From NCBI GenBank assembly GCA_900552755.1, contig USAY01000004.1, positions 1 through 39,632 on the forward strand: DNA of 39,632 nt, written 5' to 3'. Each line of letters opens with the position of its first letter. The stretch's first letter is position 1. Under the pieces are notes generated by a model. It did not search any database. It was given only the letters and a program-made list of their open reading frames with translations, and was not told where the DNA came from. This document shows positions 15,172-22,971 of this stretch, in pieces. This DNA comes from an uncultured Collinsella sp. Lineage in GTDB: Bacteria > Actinomycetota > Coriobacteriia > Coriobacteriales > Coriobacteriaceae. Position numbers and translations under genes: made by a program.

Positions 15172-16704
15172 ATGACTATCGTCGAGCAGTACAAGGTGTT
15201 TAAGCTCGAGCTCGCGGGCACTGCGGCCGGCAATCCCTATGTCGAAGTCGAGCTGTCGGCGCGATTTGACCGCGCGGATGGCCAGGACAGCTTTGAGGTC
15301 CATGGCTTCTACAAGGGCAATGGCTGCTACGGAATCAACTTTATGCCCGAGAGTGCCGGTGTCTGGAACTACACGGTGATCTCCAATGACCCCGAGCTCG
15401 ATGGTGCCGCCGGCTCTTTTGAGGCCGTGCCCGCCACGGGCGCCAATCATGGTCGCGTGCTGCTGGCAAAGGATGTGCTCGCCCACGGAGCTCCGTTCAT
15501 TACCGACGAGGATTTCAACTTTGCCTACGAGGATGGAACGCGCTACCTGCCCTTTGGCACCACATGCTATGCCTGGACCAACCAGGATGTTCAGCTGCAG
15601 GAGCAGACGCTCGAGACGCTCGCAGAGGCACCTTTTAACAAGATCCGCATGTGCGTCTTCCCCAAGTTCTACGACTATAACGTTGAGGACCCAGCGATGT
15701 ATGCCTATGAAGGCGAGAAGGGCGATTTCGACCATTTTCGCTTCTATGAGCCGTTTTGGGAAAACCTCGAGCACCGCATCGAGCAGCTTGACGAGCTGGG
15801 TATCCAGGCGGATCTCATCGTTTTGCATCCGTATGACAAGCCTGAGGACTGGGGCTTCTCTCGTATGACGCGCGAGGAGGATATTTTCTACCTGACGTAT
15901 GTCGCTCGTCGCTTCTCGGCATACAAGAACATTTGGTGGAGCCTCGCCAATGAGTGGGACCTTATGCCGTGGAAGCCGGCCGAGGACTGGGACCGCTATG
16001 CCCGTATCATCATGGCGAACGACCCGTATGGTCATCTGCGCAGTATCCACAATTGCCGTGAGATCTTTGACCACAGTCATCCGTGGATTACGCACGTGAG
16101 CTACCAGAGGTGCGACCTCAAGAACACAGCCGAGGACGTCACCATGCTGCGCGCGCAGTATAGCAAGCCGGTTTTGATCGACGAGGTCGGCTATGAGGGC
16201 AACATCAACTGGGGCTGGGGTAACCTGACCGCTCAGGAACTCGTACGTCGTTTTTGGGAGGGCAGTTTGCGTGGCGGTTATGTGACCCACGGTGAGACCT
16301 ACGTCGACCGCGGACCCAAGCTGTGGTGGGCGCACGGCGGCAAGCTCTACGGCGATTCGCCCGATCGCATTGGCTTTTGCCGTCGCTACATGGAGGCGCT
16401 GCCGGCCGATTTTGACTGGGTGCCCGATGAGGTCGGCATCCTTGACGGTACGTTTACCTGGGATGTCACCTGTATGTCCAACGATCATGGCCACGGGACT
16501 GCCGATGTCCTTATGTACTTTGGGTTCAACCGTCCGGCGTATCGTGAGTTTGAGGGCGAGGCGGGCGCTCGTTACAAGGTGAATGTCGTGGACACATGGG
16601 ACATGACGGAGGAAGAGCTTCCCGGAACCTTTGAGGGCAAGTTCCGCATCGACCTCCCTAGTAAGCAGTATATGTTGCTTCGTCTGACCAAAGCAGAGGC
16701 GTAA
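15172..16704 (+). CDS. DUF5060/DUF4038/DUF5605-type glycoside hydrolase
   Basis: A 510-residue protein with an N-terminal beta-sandwich (about 1-95, DUF5060-like), a TIM barrel (about 110-420) and a C-terminal beta-domain (DUF5605-like). Candidate catalytic acids are Glu261 in SLANEWDLM and Glu338 in LIDEVGYEG, the usual two glutamates at the ends of strands 4 and 7 in clan GH-A enzymes. There is no signal peptide, so the substrate is probably an oligosaccharide imported by the upstream MFS protein. GGAGG is placed well before the ATG. The domain names are from memory of the family; the substrate is not known. Confidence 0.82.
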   Translation: MTIVEQYKVFKLELAGTAAGNPYVEVELSARFDRADGQDSFEVHGFYKGNGCYGINFMPESAGVWNYTVISNDPELDGAAGSFEAVPATGANHGRVLLAKDVLAHGAPFITDEDFNFAYEDGTRYLPFGTTCYAWTNQDVQLQEQTLETLAEAPFNKIRMCVFPKFYDYNVEDPAMYAYEGEKGDFDHFRFYEPFWENLEHRIEQLDELGIQADLIVLHPYDKPEDWGFSRMTREEDIFYLTYVARRFSAYKNIWWSLANEWDLMPWKPAEDWDRYARIIMANDPYGHLRSIHNCREIFDHSHPWITHVSYQRCDLKNTAEDVTMLRAQYSKPVLIDEVGYEGNINWGWGNLTAQELVRRFWEGSLRGGYVTHGETYVDRGPKLWWAHGGKLYGDSPDRIGFCRRYMEALPADFDWVPDEVGILDGTFTWDVTCMSNDHGHGTADVLMYFGFNRPAYREFEGEAGARYKVNVVDTWDMTEEELPGTFEGKFRIDLPSKQYMLLRLTKAEA

Positions 16705-16743
16705 AACAGAGAGATAATTGGCTCCGGGCGTGATTTACCGCAT

Positions 16744-16776
16744 GACCATCATAAGGGGACAGCCCCTGTGGTGGTC
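16744..16776. repeat. Degenerate family R1 palindrome
   Basis: GACCATCATAAGGGG pairs imperfectly with CCCCTGTGGTGGTC around ACAG; the AAGGGGACAG and GTGGTGG words match the R1 repeats. It sits between the hydrolase and ROK genes, inside the operon. Confidence 0.5.
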
Positions 16777-16818
16777 ACGGCGATGCGCGTCCGGGGCCAT
16801 GGCGCGTGAGGGGCGAAT

Positions 16819-17730
16819 ATGCAGGAGTTCTTTGGAATCGATGTGGGCGGTACGGCCGTTAAATGGGCTGTGCTGGGCGAGGATTTTTCCATCCGCGAGC
16901 GCGGGAGCCTGCCGACGGGCTTTACCACGGCTGAGGAGACGGTTTCGGCGTTGATCGGGCTCGTCGAGCCGTACCGTGAGCGCGTGAGCGCCGTAGGCGT
17001 GAGCGCACCCGGCGGTATCTACGAGGAAGATGTCACGGGGACGATCCATCGCGGCGGTGCGCTGACGTTTATGGACGGCTGCCCACTGGGAAAGATCATG
17101 CGCGAGGCGCTGGGGGTGCCGGTTGCCGTCAATAACGACGGTAAGTGCTGTGCACTCGGTGAGTATGCGGCCGGCGCCCTGCACGGGACGCGTTTTGGCG
17201 TGGTGCTCGCTATCGGCACGGGCATCGGCGGCGGTATCGTCATCGACGGCAAGGTCCTGCGCGGCGCGCACTGCTTTGCAGGCGAGTTCAGCTTCTTGCG
17301 CAACGATGTCACGACTGCCGCGGGCATGGGAAACTCCTTTGCCGATTCGGGCGGTTGGCGTGCGCTCCGCGATGCTGTCGTTGCCGAGAAGGGCCTGCCT
17401 GCGGATTCTCCGGTGGACGGCCGCCGCGTCTTTGAATGGATTGCGGATGGCGACAAGGCGGCGCAGCGCGCGCTCGACCGCTACGCTCGCGCCTTTGACG
17501 GACAGCTCATCAACCTGCAGGCCGTGCTCGACCCCGAGGTCTTTGTGATCGCAGGCGGTATCTCGTGCCATCCCGAGCTCGTCGATGCCCTGCGTGCGCA
17601 GATGCCGCTGGCCCTCGCGAGTTACCAAGGGACCCTTGCCGGCATTCCTGTGCCGCAGATAAAGGCGGCCGAGCTCGGCAACGACGCCAACCTTTACGGT
17701 GCTGTCCAGGAGGCCATGCGTCTGGTGTAG
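16819..17730 (+). CDS. ROK-family sugar kinase
   Basis: A 303-residue ROK protein without an N-terminal DNA-binding domain, so a kinase rather than a repressor. The phosphate-binding DVGGTAVK (8-15), the catalytic NND motif (about 109-111) and GTGIGGGIVIDG are present. The usual zinc cluster (CxCGxxGC) is missing and the GE(I/L)GH segment reads GEFSF, so its sugar preference may differ from glucokinases. It is last in the TetR-controlled operon and would phosphorylate the monosaccharide released by the hydrolase. GAGGGG precedes the ATG. Confidence 0.88.
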   Translation: MQEFFGIDVGGTAVKWAVLGEDFSIRERGSLPTGFTTAEETVSALIGLVEPYRERVSAVGVSAPGGIYEEDVTGTIHRGGALTFMDGCPLGKIMREALGVPVAVNNDGKCCALGEYAAGALHGTRFGVVLAIGTGIGGGIVIDGKVLRGAHCFAGEFSFLRNDVTTAAGMGNSFADSGGWRALRDAVVAEKGLPADSPVDGRRVFEWIADGDKAAQRALDRYARAFDGQLINLQAVLDPEVFVIAGGISCHPELVDALRAQMPLALASYQGTLAGIPVPQIKAAELGNDANLYGAVQEAMRLV

Positions 17731-17777
17731 CGCGAGCCAAACGAGGCTGTCGAAAAAGATAAAGGCCGGCGTAAAGC

Positions 17778-17820
17778 GCCCCCATTTCCTTAGCACAGGA
17801 AATGGGGGCGGTTTAATTTG
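17778..17820. terminator. Bidirectional terminator between ROK kinase and mgtA
   Basis: A perfect 13-bp stem CGCCCCCATTTCC (17778-17790) / GGAAATGGGGGCG (17799-17811), then GTTTAATTT. It serves the ROK operon and may also serve the convergent mgtA gene. Confidence 0.85.
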
Positions 17821-17855
17821 AGGCGGGACTTTTTGACCGCTTGATGGGTCGCGCG

Positions 17856-20624
17856 TCACAGCAGCTCGCTGTGGCGGGCGATGTAGCGGCGCTTTGCTAG
17901 CTGGGTGAGCGCGATGTAGGCGGTGACTATGCCGACGAGCAGTGCGAAAAAGCTCGTGGGCAGCGTCGTAAGGCCGAGCGCATCGGCGATGGGGCTTGCC
18001 GGCAGCCAGGTGACGAGCGCCAGACCCAGCACGGTGAGAACGCACAGTGCGGGCGCGGCGTGGTCGCGCGGGCTCGGCAGATGCGGGGAGCGCAGCATGT
18101 GGACCACGAGTGTCTGCGACCACATGGACTCGACAAACCAGCCGCTCTGGAAGAGTGCAGCGAAGGTCGCCATACCCGCGACGTCGCCCGCGGCGGCAAG
18201 CTCGGGCCAGCTTGCGTTCACGGCGGCGGGGCACACGACAAAGAAGAGCGCGGCGAAGGTCACGATGTCAAACAGCGAGCTCACGGGGCCCAGCTCGAGC
18301 ATAAAGCCCTTGATGGACGCGGCGTCCCAGGCACGCGGGCGGGCAGTCCAGGCGTCATCGACGGTGTCCCACGGCAGCGCGATGCACACGATCTCGTAGA
18401 CCAGCGACAGCAGTACCAGCTGCAGGGCGCTCATGGGCAAAAACGGCAAGAACAGGCTCGCGACGGTCACGGACAGCACATTGCCAAAGTTGGAGCTCAC
18501 TGTGGTCTTGAGGTACTTGAGCAGGTTGCCGTAGGTGCGGCGGCCTTCGATGATGCCGCGCTCGAGCACGCCCAGGTCCTTCTGAAGCAAGATGATATCG
18601 GCGGATTCCTTGGCAATGTCGACGGCCGAATCGACCGAGATGCCGCAATCGCTCGCACGCATGGCGGCGGCGTCGTTGATGCCGTCGCCCATAAAGCCCA
18701 CGGTGTGGCCGAGCAGCTCGCGCATGACGCGCACCAGGCGCGCCTTCTGCAGCGGCGAGAGCTTGGCGAAGAGGTGGGTTTTCTCGGCGCGCTCGGCAAG
18801 TTCGGTGTCGTCGAGTGCATCGATCTCGGAGCCCAGCAAGACGTTGCTCGCGTCGATGCCAATCTGCTCGCAGACGGTGGCGGCGACGCGGTCGTTGTCG
18901 CCGGTTAGGACCTTGACCGCCACGCCCTTGGCCTCGAGGGTGGCGACGGCGCCCGCGGCACTTGCTTTGGGCGGATCGAGGAAGGCCAAAAAGCCCATCA
19001 GCACCATGTCGCATTCGTCGGCGATGCCAAACTCGCCCACGCAGCGCGGATTGGTCTTCTGCGCCACGGCAATCACGCGCAGGCCCTCGGCGTTGAGTCC
19101 GGCGACCTGCTTGCGAATCTGGGCGAGCTTCTCGTCGGTGAGCGGCTGAGCGATGCCATCGATCTCGACAAAGGAGCAGATCTCGAGCATTTCCTCGGCA
19201 GCGCCCTTGGTGACCATCTGGGTTTTGCCTTGGGCATCGGCGACAACTACGCTCAGGCGGCGGCGCGAGAAATCGAAGGGAACCTCGTCGACCTTGGTAT
19301 AGCGGTCGCGCAGGCTCTGGCCCAGCATAGAATCGGGCACGACGGTCGAGGGCGTCACATCGGCACGGTCGATTACGGCCAGGTCGATAAGGTTTTTGAG
19401 GCCGGTTTGGAAGAAGCTGTTCAAAAATGCATGGCGCAGCACGCGTGCGTCTTCGTTGCCGTCGGTGCTGAGATAGCGCTCGAGCACGATGCAGTCTTCG
19501 GTGAGGGTGCCGGTCTTGTCGCAGCACAGGACATCCATGGCACCCAGGTTTTGAATCGCCGGCAGCTCCTTGACGATAACCTGGCGACGGGCGAGGTCCT
19601 TGGCGCCCTGTGACAGGCTCGTGGTCACGATGACGGGAAGCATCTGCGGCGTGATGCCCACGGCCACGCTCGTGGCGAACAGCAGCGCGTCGATGACGTT
19701 GCCCTTGGTGGCGGCGTTGATGGCAAAGACGGCCGGCGCCATAACGAGCATGAGGCGTACGAGCAACATGGAGACGCTCGAGACGCCGCGATCAAACGCG
19801 CTCTTCTCGCCGCGCCCGTTGAGCATCTTGGCGATGCCGCCCAGGTAAGTGTCCGAGCCGGTGGCAACGACAAGCGCCATGGCGGTGCCGTTTTGCACGG
19901 AGGTGCCGGTAAAGACGATGTTCTTGCAGGCGGAGAGTGGCAGCGCGGAGCCGTCGGCACCATCGACGACGGTGATGGCAGCGGTCTTCTCGACGGCCTC
20001 GCTCTCGCCGGTGAGTGCGGACTCGATCACAAACAGGTCGCGCGCGGTGATGACGCGGGCATCGGCCGGCACCATATCGCCGGCAGAGAGGCGGATCACA
20101 TCGCCGGGGACGAGCTCGTCGAAGAGGATCTCGACGCGCTCGCCGTCGCGCAGGACGGTGCAAGTGTTGGAGACCAGGTCCTTAAGGGCCTCGGCCGCAT
20201 TGCCGCTGCGGGCTTCCTGGATAAACTTCATGCCGCCCGATACCAGCAGCATGATGCCGATGACGATGACCGTGGAGGGGTCGCGCTGCGGCTCGGGCAC
20301 GGCGAGCACGTCGATGTAGAGCGAGACCAGCGCGAGCGCGGCGAGGATGCCGGCGAAGGGATCGATGAACGCATCGGCGATGCGGCGGGCGAGCGTCTTG
20401 GTCGGTGCCTCGATGGTGTTGGGGCCGGAGGCGTCCAGGCGCTCGGTTGACTGCTCGGCGGTGAGGCCGTTTGCCGTGGCGTCGAGCAGTACGAGGGCGT
20501 CCTCGGCGCTATGGGTGGCGGCGAATATGGTGTTCTTGGACAGGCCGGTGTGAGCGGCAGGGCGCGCCGTGCGGCGGCGCTTGGAGATAGCTTCGAGTAC
20601 CGTGGCGGTTTTGAGCATCAGCAT
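17856..20624 (-). CDS. mgtA: Magnesium-translocating P-type ATPase MgtA
   Basis: A 922-residue P3B-type ATPase that imports Mg2+ across the membrane using ATP. It has the actuator TGES (205-208), the phosphorylation motif DKTGTLT (369-375), the transmembrane PQMLP (326-330) and the hinge GDGINDAAAMRASD, all typical of MgtA/MgtB. About ten hydrophobic segments are seen. I start at 20624 because AAGGAGG lies five bases upstream; upstream in-frame codons lack a ribosome site. The message has a leader of about 275 bases with its own small ORF and long-range pairing (listed separately), which suggests control by Mg2+ or another signal. It stands alone. Confidence 0.95.
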   Translation of the reverse strand: MLMLKTATVLEAISKRRRTARPAAHTGLSKNTIFAATHSAEDALVLLDATANGLTAEQSTERLDASGPNTIEAPTKTLARRIADAFIDPFAGILAALALVSLYIDVLAVPEPQRDPSTVIVIGIMLLVSGGMKFIQEARSGNAAEALKDLVSNTCTVLRDGERVEILFDELVPGDVIRLSAGDMVPADARVITARDLFVIESALTGESEAVEKTAAITVVDGADGSALPLSACKNIVFTGTSVQNGTAMALVVATGSDTYLGGIAKMLNGRGEKSAFDRGVSSVSMLLVRLMLVMAPAVFAINAATKGNVIDALLFATSVAVGITPQMLPVIVTTSLSQGAKDLARRQVIVKELPAIQNLGAMDVLCCDKTGTLTEDCIVLERYLSTDGNEDARVLRHAFLNSFFQTGLKNLIDLAVIDRADVTPSTVVPDSMLGQSLRDRYTKVDEVPFDFSRRRLSVVVADAQGKTQMVTKGAAEEMLEICSFVEIDGIAQPLTDEKLAQIRKQVAGLNAEGLRVIAVAQKTNPRCVGEFGIADECDMVLMGFLAFLDPPKASAAGAVATLEAKGVAVKVLTGDNDRVAATVCEQIGIDASNVLLGSEIDALDDTELAERAEKTHLFAKLSPLQKARLVRVMRELLGHTVGFMGDGINDAAAMRASDCGISVDSAVDIAKESADIILLQKDLGVLERGIIEGRRTYGNLLKYLKTTVSSNFGNVLSVTVASLFLPFLPMSALQLVLLSLVYEIVCIALPWDTVDDAWTARPRAWDAASIKGFMLELGPVSSLFDIVTFAALFFVVCPAAVNASWPELAAAGDVAGMATFAALFQSGWFVESMWSQTLVVHMLRSPHLPSPRDHAAPALCVLTVLGLALVTWLPASPIADALGLTTLPTSFFALLVGIVTAYIALTQLAKRRYIARHSELL

Positions 20625-20674
20625 AGGGTCCTCCTTGTTGAAGGGAGTTAGCGTACGTGTCGTATTGAGTTGCA

Positions 20675-20818
20675 AAAAACCTAGATGTCGCTCACGTCAA
20701 GCTCACGAACCACCACAAAGGGGACAGGCACCTTTGCGGGAGGGGTTGACGATCTGCCGGTGGCGTTTATGCGTGTGCGGAGTCCTCGCGGCGTGCCGAG
20801 GGCGACATGCAGGTTTTT
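20675..20818 (-). promoter_or_regulatory. Long-range pairing in the mgtA leader RNA
   Basis: On the transcript, AAAAACCTGCATGTCGC (from 20818-20802, inside the leader ORF) can pair with GCGACATCTAGGTTTTT (from 20691-20675). All 17 positions pair except one C-C mismatch and one G-U. The 3' arm ends in Us, so this is either a long-loop terminator or a fold that depends on whether the leader ORF is being translated. The R1 repeat lies inside the loop and would shorten it. Confidence 0.5.
20710..20743. repeat. Palindromic repeat, family R1, copy 3 (reversed)
   Basis: CCACCACAAAGGGGACAGGC followed by ACCTTTGCGGGAGG is the reverse complement of the 2967-2999 copy with few changes. It lies in the transcribed mgtA leader. 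Confidence 0.8.
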
Positions 20819-20838
20819 CGACTAGGACTGCCTTCCAT
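20767..20838 (-). CDS. Candidate mgtA leader peptide
   Basis: A 23-codon ORF, ATG at 20838 to TAA at 20767, with an ideal ribosome site AGGAGG six bases upstream (20845-20850), the strongest in this part of the window. It starts MEGSPSRKTCM and ends REDSAHA. It lies between the likely promoter and mgtA. In Salmonella the mgtA leader encodes a short peptide, MgtL, that senses proline and Mg2+; this one is not similar in sequence and is not proline-rich. The strong initiation site together with an RNA arm that overlaps the ORF makes translation-linked control plausible. That it is translated is an inference. Confidence 0.5.
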   Translation of the reverse strand: MEGSPSRKTCMSPSARREDSAHA

Positions 20839-20905
20839 GGCACACCTCCTAAAGGCTGAGCGCAGCGCGCTTTGGGTATCTCGTACCCCTTTTTAATCCG
20901 CCCGT

Positions 20906-20934
20906 ATTCTTGATGAGGGGGTTTGACATGTCAA
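20906..20934 (-). promoter_or_regulatory. mgtA promoter with overlapping palindrome
   Basis: On the minus strand, TTGACA (20934-20929) and AAGAAT (20911-20906) are 17 bases apart. The perfect palindrome TTGACATGTCAA (20923-20934) covers the -35 box and could be an operator. Transcription would begin near 20899. Confidence 0.55.
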
Positions 20935-21064
20935 CCCCATTGTTCGGAAAACCATTCCCTTTGACAAAGCCTTTACAGAATGCCGTGGCCCCAAAGCGCG
21001 CCCGCATCTACGCTTTGCCTGCGCTAAACTGGAAGGTACGTACGCGATTACGAGAGGAGCCCGC

Positions 21065-21748
21065 ATGGAGGCTTACAAGCAAGAGTTCATCAAGTTTATG
21101 GTCGAGTCCGACGTCCTTAAGTTCGGCAGCTTTACGCTCAAGAGTGGCCGTCAGTCCCCGTTCTTTATGAACGCCGGTGCTTACGTGACGGGCTACCAGC
21201 TCAAGAAGCTGGGCGAGTATTACGCCCAGGCCATCCACGATAACTTTGGCGACGACTTTGACGTGCTGTTTGGGCCGGCCTACAAGGGCATTCCCCTGGC
21301 CGTCGTGACCGCGATTGCCTACCACGAGCTGTACGGCAAGGAGGTCAAGTACTGCTGCGACCGCAAGGAGGTCAAGGACCACGGCGCTGACAAGGGCAAC
21401 CTGCTGGGCTACGAGCCCCAGGACGGCGACCGCGTGGTCATGGTCGAGGATGTCACCACCAGCGGCAAGTCCATCGACGAGACCTATCCCAAGGTCAAGG
21501 CTGCTGCCGATGTCGAGATCAAGGGCCTGATCGTGTCCCTCAACCGCATGGAGGTCGGCAAGGGTGGCGTGACCACCGCGCAGAAGGAGATCGAGGCCAA
21601 GTACGGTTTCCCCGTCGCGAGCATCGTCTCCATGGCCGAGGTCGTCGAGACCCTCTACAACCACGAGATTGACGGTAAGGTCGTCATCGACGACGAGCTC
21701 AAGGCCGCCATCGACGCTTATTACGAGCAGTACGGAGCTCGGGAGTAG
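21065..21748 (+). CDS. pyrE: Orotate phosphoribosyltransferase
   Basis: A 227-residue type I phosphoribosyltransferase that joins orotate and PRPP to give orotidine 5'-phosphate in pyrimidine synthesis. The PRPP-binding loop VVMVEDVTTSGKS (124-136), the N-terminal FGSFTLKSGRQSPFF and the flexible-loop KEVKDHG match PyrE. AGAGGAG lies upstream of the ATG. No other pyr genes are next to it. It is followed at once by the structured element, then by repeats. No pyrimidine attenuator was seen upstream. Confidence 0.95.
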   Translation: MEAYKQEFIKFMVESDVLKFGSFTLKSGRQSPFFMNAGAYVTGYQLKKLGEYYAQAIHDNFGDDFDVLFGPAYKGIPLAVVTAIAYHELYGKEVKYCCDRKEVKDHGADKGNLLGYEPQDGDRVVMVEDVTTSGKSIDETYPKVKAAADVEIKGLIVSLNRMEVGKGGVTTAQKEIEAKYGFPVASIVSMAEVVETLYNHEIDGKVVIDDELKAAIDAYYEQYGARE

Positions 21749-21910
21749 TTACGGCGTTTTACCAAACGCCGTAACCGGCCGACGCTGCGCGCCGCCCAGG
21801 GCGACAATTTGTCATTCAAAAGGCGAGGCATGACCAGAAGGTCAATGCCTCGCCTTTTTCATGCCAACTTGTTCGCCCTGGACGTCGCTCACTGTCCGTC
21901 CTCTTCTTGC
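21749..21910 (+). other. Structured intergenic element S, copy 1
   Basis: It begins right after the pyrE stop. Stem 1: TTACGGCGTTT/AAACGCCGTAA (21749-21774). Outer stem 2: CCAGGGCGA/TCGCCCTGG (21796-21804 with 21873-21881). Inner stem 3: AAGGCGAGGCAT/ATGCCTCGCCTT (21820-21831 with 21845-21856), capped by GACC-AGAA-GGTC with one bulged A, then Ts. Unpaired conserved words are CGACGCTGC and CTGTCCGTCCTCT. Copy 2 (29765-29927) keeps all three stems with different bases. Stem 3 can terminate transcription. Confidence 0.75.
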
Positions 21911-21932
21911 GGCGTTGCCTTGCTCCGGATGG

Positions 21933-22017
21933 GTAGTCGTTGGGGACGTTCTTAAACGACTGGTCGTTGGGGACGTTCTTGTTTGACTAGTCGTTTAAGA
22001 ACGTCCCCAATGACTAC
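21933..22017. repeat. Palindromic repeat cluster, family R2, copy 1
   Basis: Two 33-bp arms, 21933-21965 and 21985-22017, are reverse complements with two mismatches (core GTTGGGGACGTTCTTAAACG); a third partial unit lies between them. The right arm, reversed, is identical at all 33 bases to 29929-29961. Confidence 0.85.
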
Positions 22018-22057
22018 TTGCTCTCGTTAGATAAGCGTCCGAGAACCACGCTCGTCG

Positions 22058-22912
22058 CTACTTAAGCCCCGGGAGGCGGGTGTAGGGGAATGAGCGCTCT
22101 AGGAACTCGGAGCAGCGGGCGTAATCTTTGGCGAAGTAGCTGCTGTAGAGCGAATCGAGCACGTATTGCACGGCGATGTGGCTGGCGAACTGCGTGATGC
22201 GATGCGTCATGCTCTCGTGGTCACTCACCGTAAGGTAGGCGGCAAAGCCGGGGTGAATGCGAGCGCAATAAGGCGTGCCGATGACGATGATTGGGACATG
22301 CCGACTGCTGAGGATCGGCAAGATGTCCTTGAGGTTGGGGGCAAGGCCGCTGTAAGAGATGACGATTGCCACATGGTCGGGGTCCGAGGCGAGTGCCGTT
22401 CGCACCTGGGCCTCGACACCGTCGTGGCACGTTGCGCTTTTGCCGGCGGAGAGCAGGCGGTCGCGGAACATTCCCGCTGGATAGAGGTTGTGCGAGCCCG
22501 TGTAGATGTCGACCTGTCGGGCGTTCGCGATGAGCTTGGCGGCGTAGTCAAGCTGCGTGGGGTCGAGCAGCTCCCGCGTTTCGGCCAGCGTGGTCTGGTA
22601 GAGCCCCTCCATGCGCTCCATAACCTGCGCAGGGGTGGACGTGGCGTCGAAGGGAAAGTTGATGTCCACGTCGCGTCGGTTGCCCGCCTCGGTTGCCAGG
22701 CGGATGAGCTCGACCTTGAGATCTTTGAAGCCCTCGAGGCCGAGCTTTTTGCAAAAACGGTGGACGCTCGCAACAGAAACGTTGGTGCGCGCGGCAAATT
22801 CCTTGATGGAGAGCCCACGGGCGTCTTCGCCCATGGCAAGGGCCGAGATGCCGAGCTGTTGCTCGGTAGGGGTGAGGCCCTGCGCTTCGGTGATCTTGCG
22901 TTTGATATCCAT
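22058..22912 (-). CDS. MurR/RpiR-family transcriptional regulator
   Basis: A 284-residue regulator with an N-terminal HTH domain (about 13-75; IKEFAARTNVSVASVHRFCKKLG) and a SIS sugar-phosphate-binding domain (about 110-240; the YTGSHN and VISYSG segments). It probably responds to a sugar phosphate made by the neighbouring hydrolases. GGGAG lies five bases before the ATG at 22912. It is 42 bases downstream of the large glycoside hydrolase gene on the same strand, so the two are likely co-transcribed, with a repeat between them. Confidence 0.88.
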   Translation of the reverse strand: MDIKRKITEAQGLTPTEQQLGISALAMGEDARGLSIKEFAARTNVSVASVHRFCKKLGLEGFKDLKVELIRLATEAGNRRDVDINFPFDATSTPAQVMERMEGLYQTTLAETRELLDPTQLDYAAKLIANARQVDIYTGSHNLYPAGMFRDRLLSAGKSATCHDGVEAQVRTALASDPDHVAIVISYSGLAPNLKDILPILSSRHVPIIVIGTPYCARIHPGFAAYLTVSDHESMTHRITQFASHIAVQYVLDSLYSSYFAKDYARCSEFLERSFPYTRLPGLK

Positions 22913-22938
22913 ACGAACTCCCACACTCGCCAAACCCG

Positions 22939-22971
22939 CCAAAAAGGGACAGGTTTATTTTGGCAGGTTTT
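22939..22971 (-). repeat. 33-bp repeat, family R3, copy 1
   Basis: Identical at all 33 bases to 26648-26680 but in opposite orientation; on the minus strand it starts AAAACCTGCCAAAATAAACC and contains TGTCCC. The stop codon of the hydrolase gene (22955-22957) lies inside it. Confidence 0.9.

Noticed and set aside
15145..16494. Long open minus-strand frame opposite the DUF5060/DUF4038 hydrolase
   Set aside because: No ribosome site or family signature; the plus-strand protein has clear catalytic motifs.
20624..20900. M-box (ykoK) magnesium riboswitch in the mgtA leader
   Set aside because: I could not find the conserved M-box core segments; the visible signals are an ORF and a simple long-range pairing.
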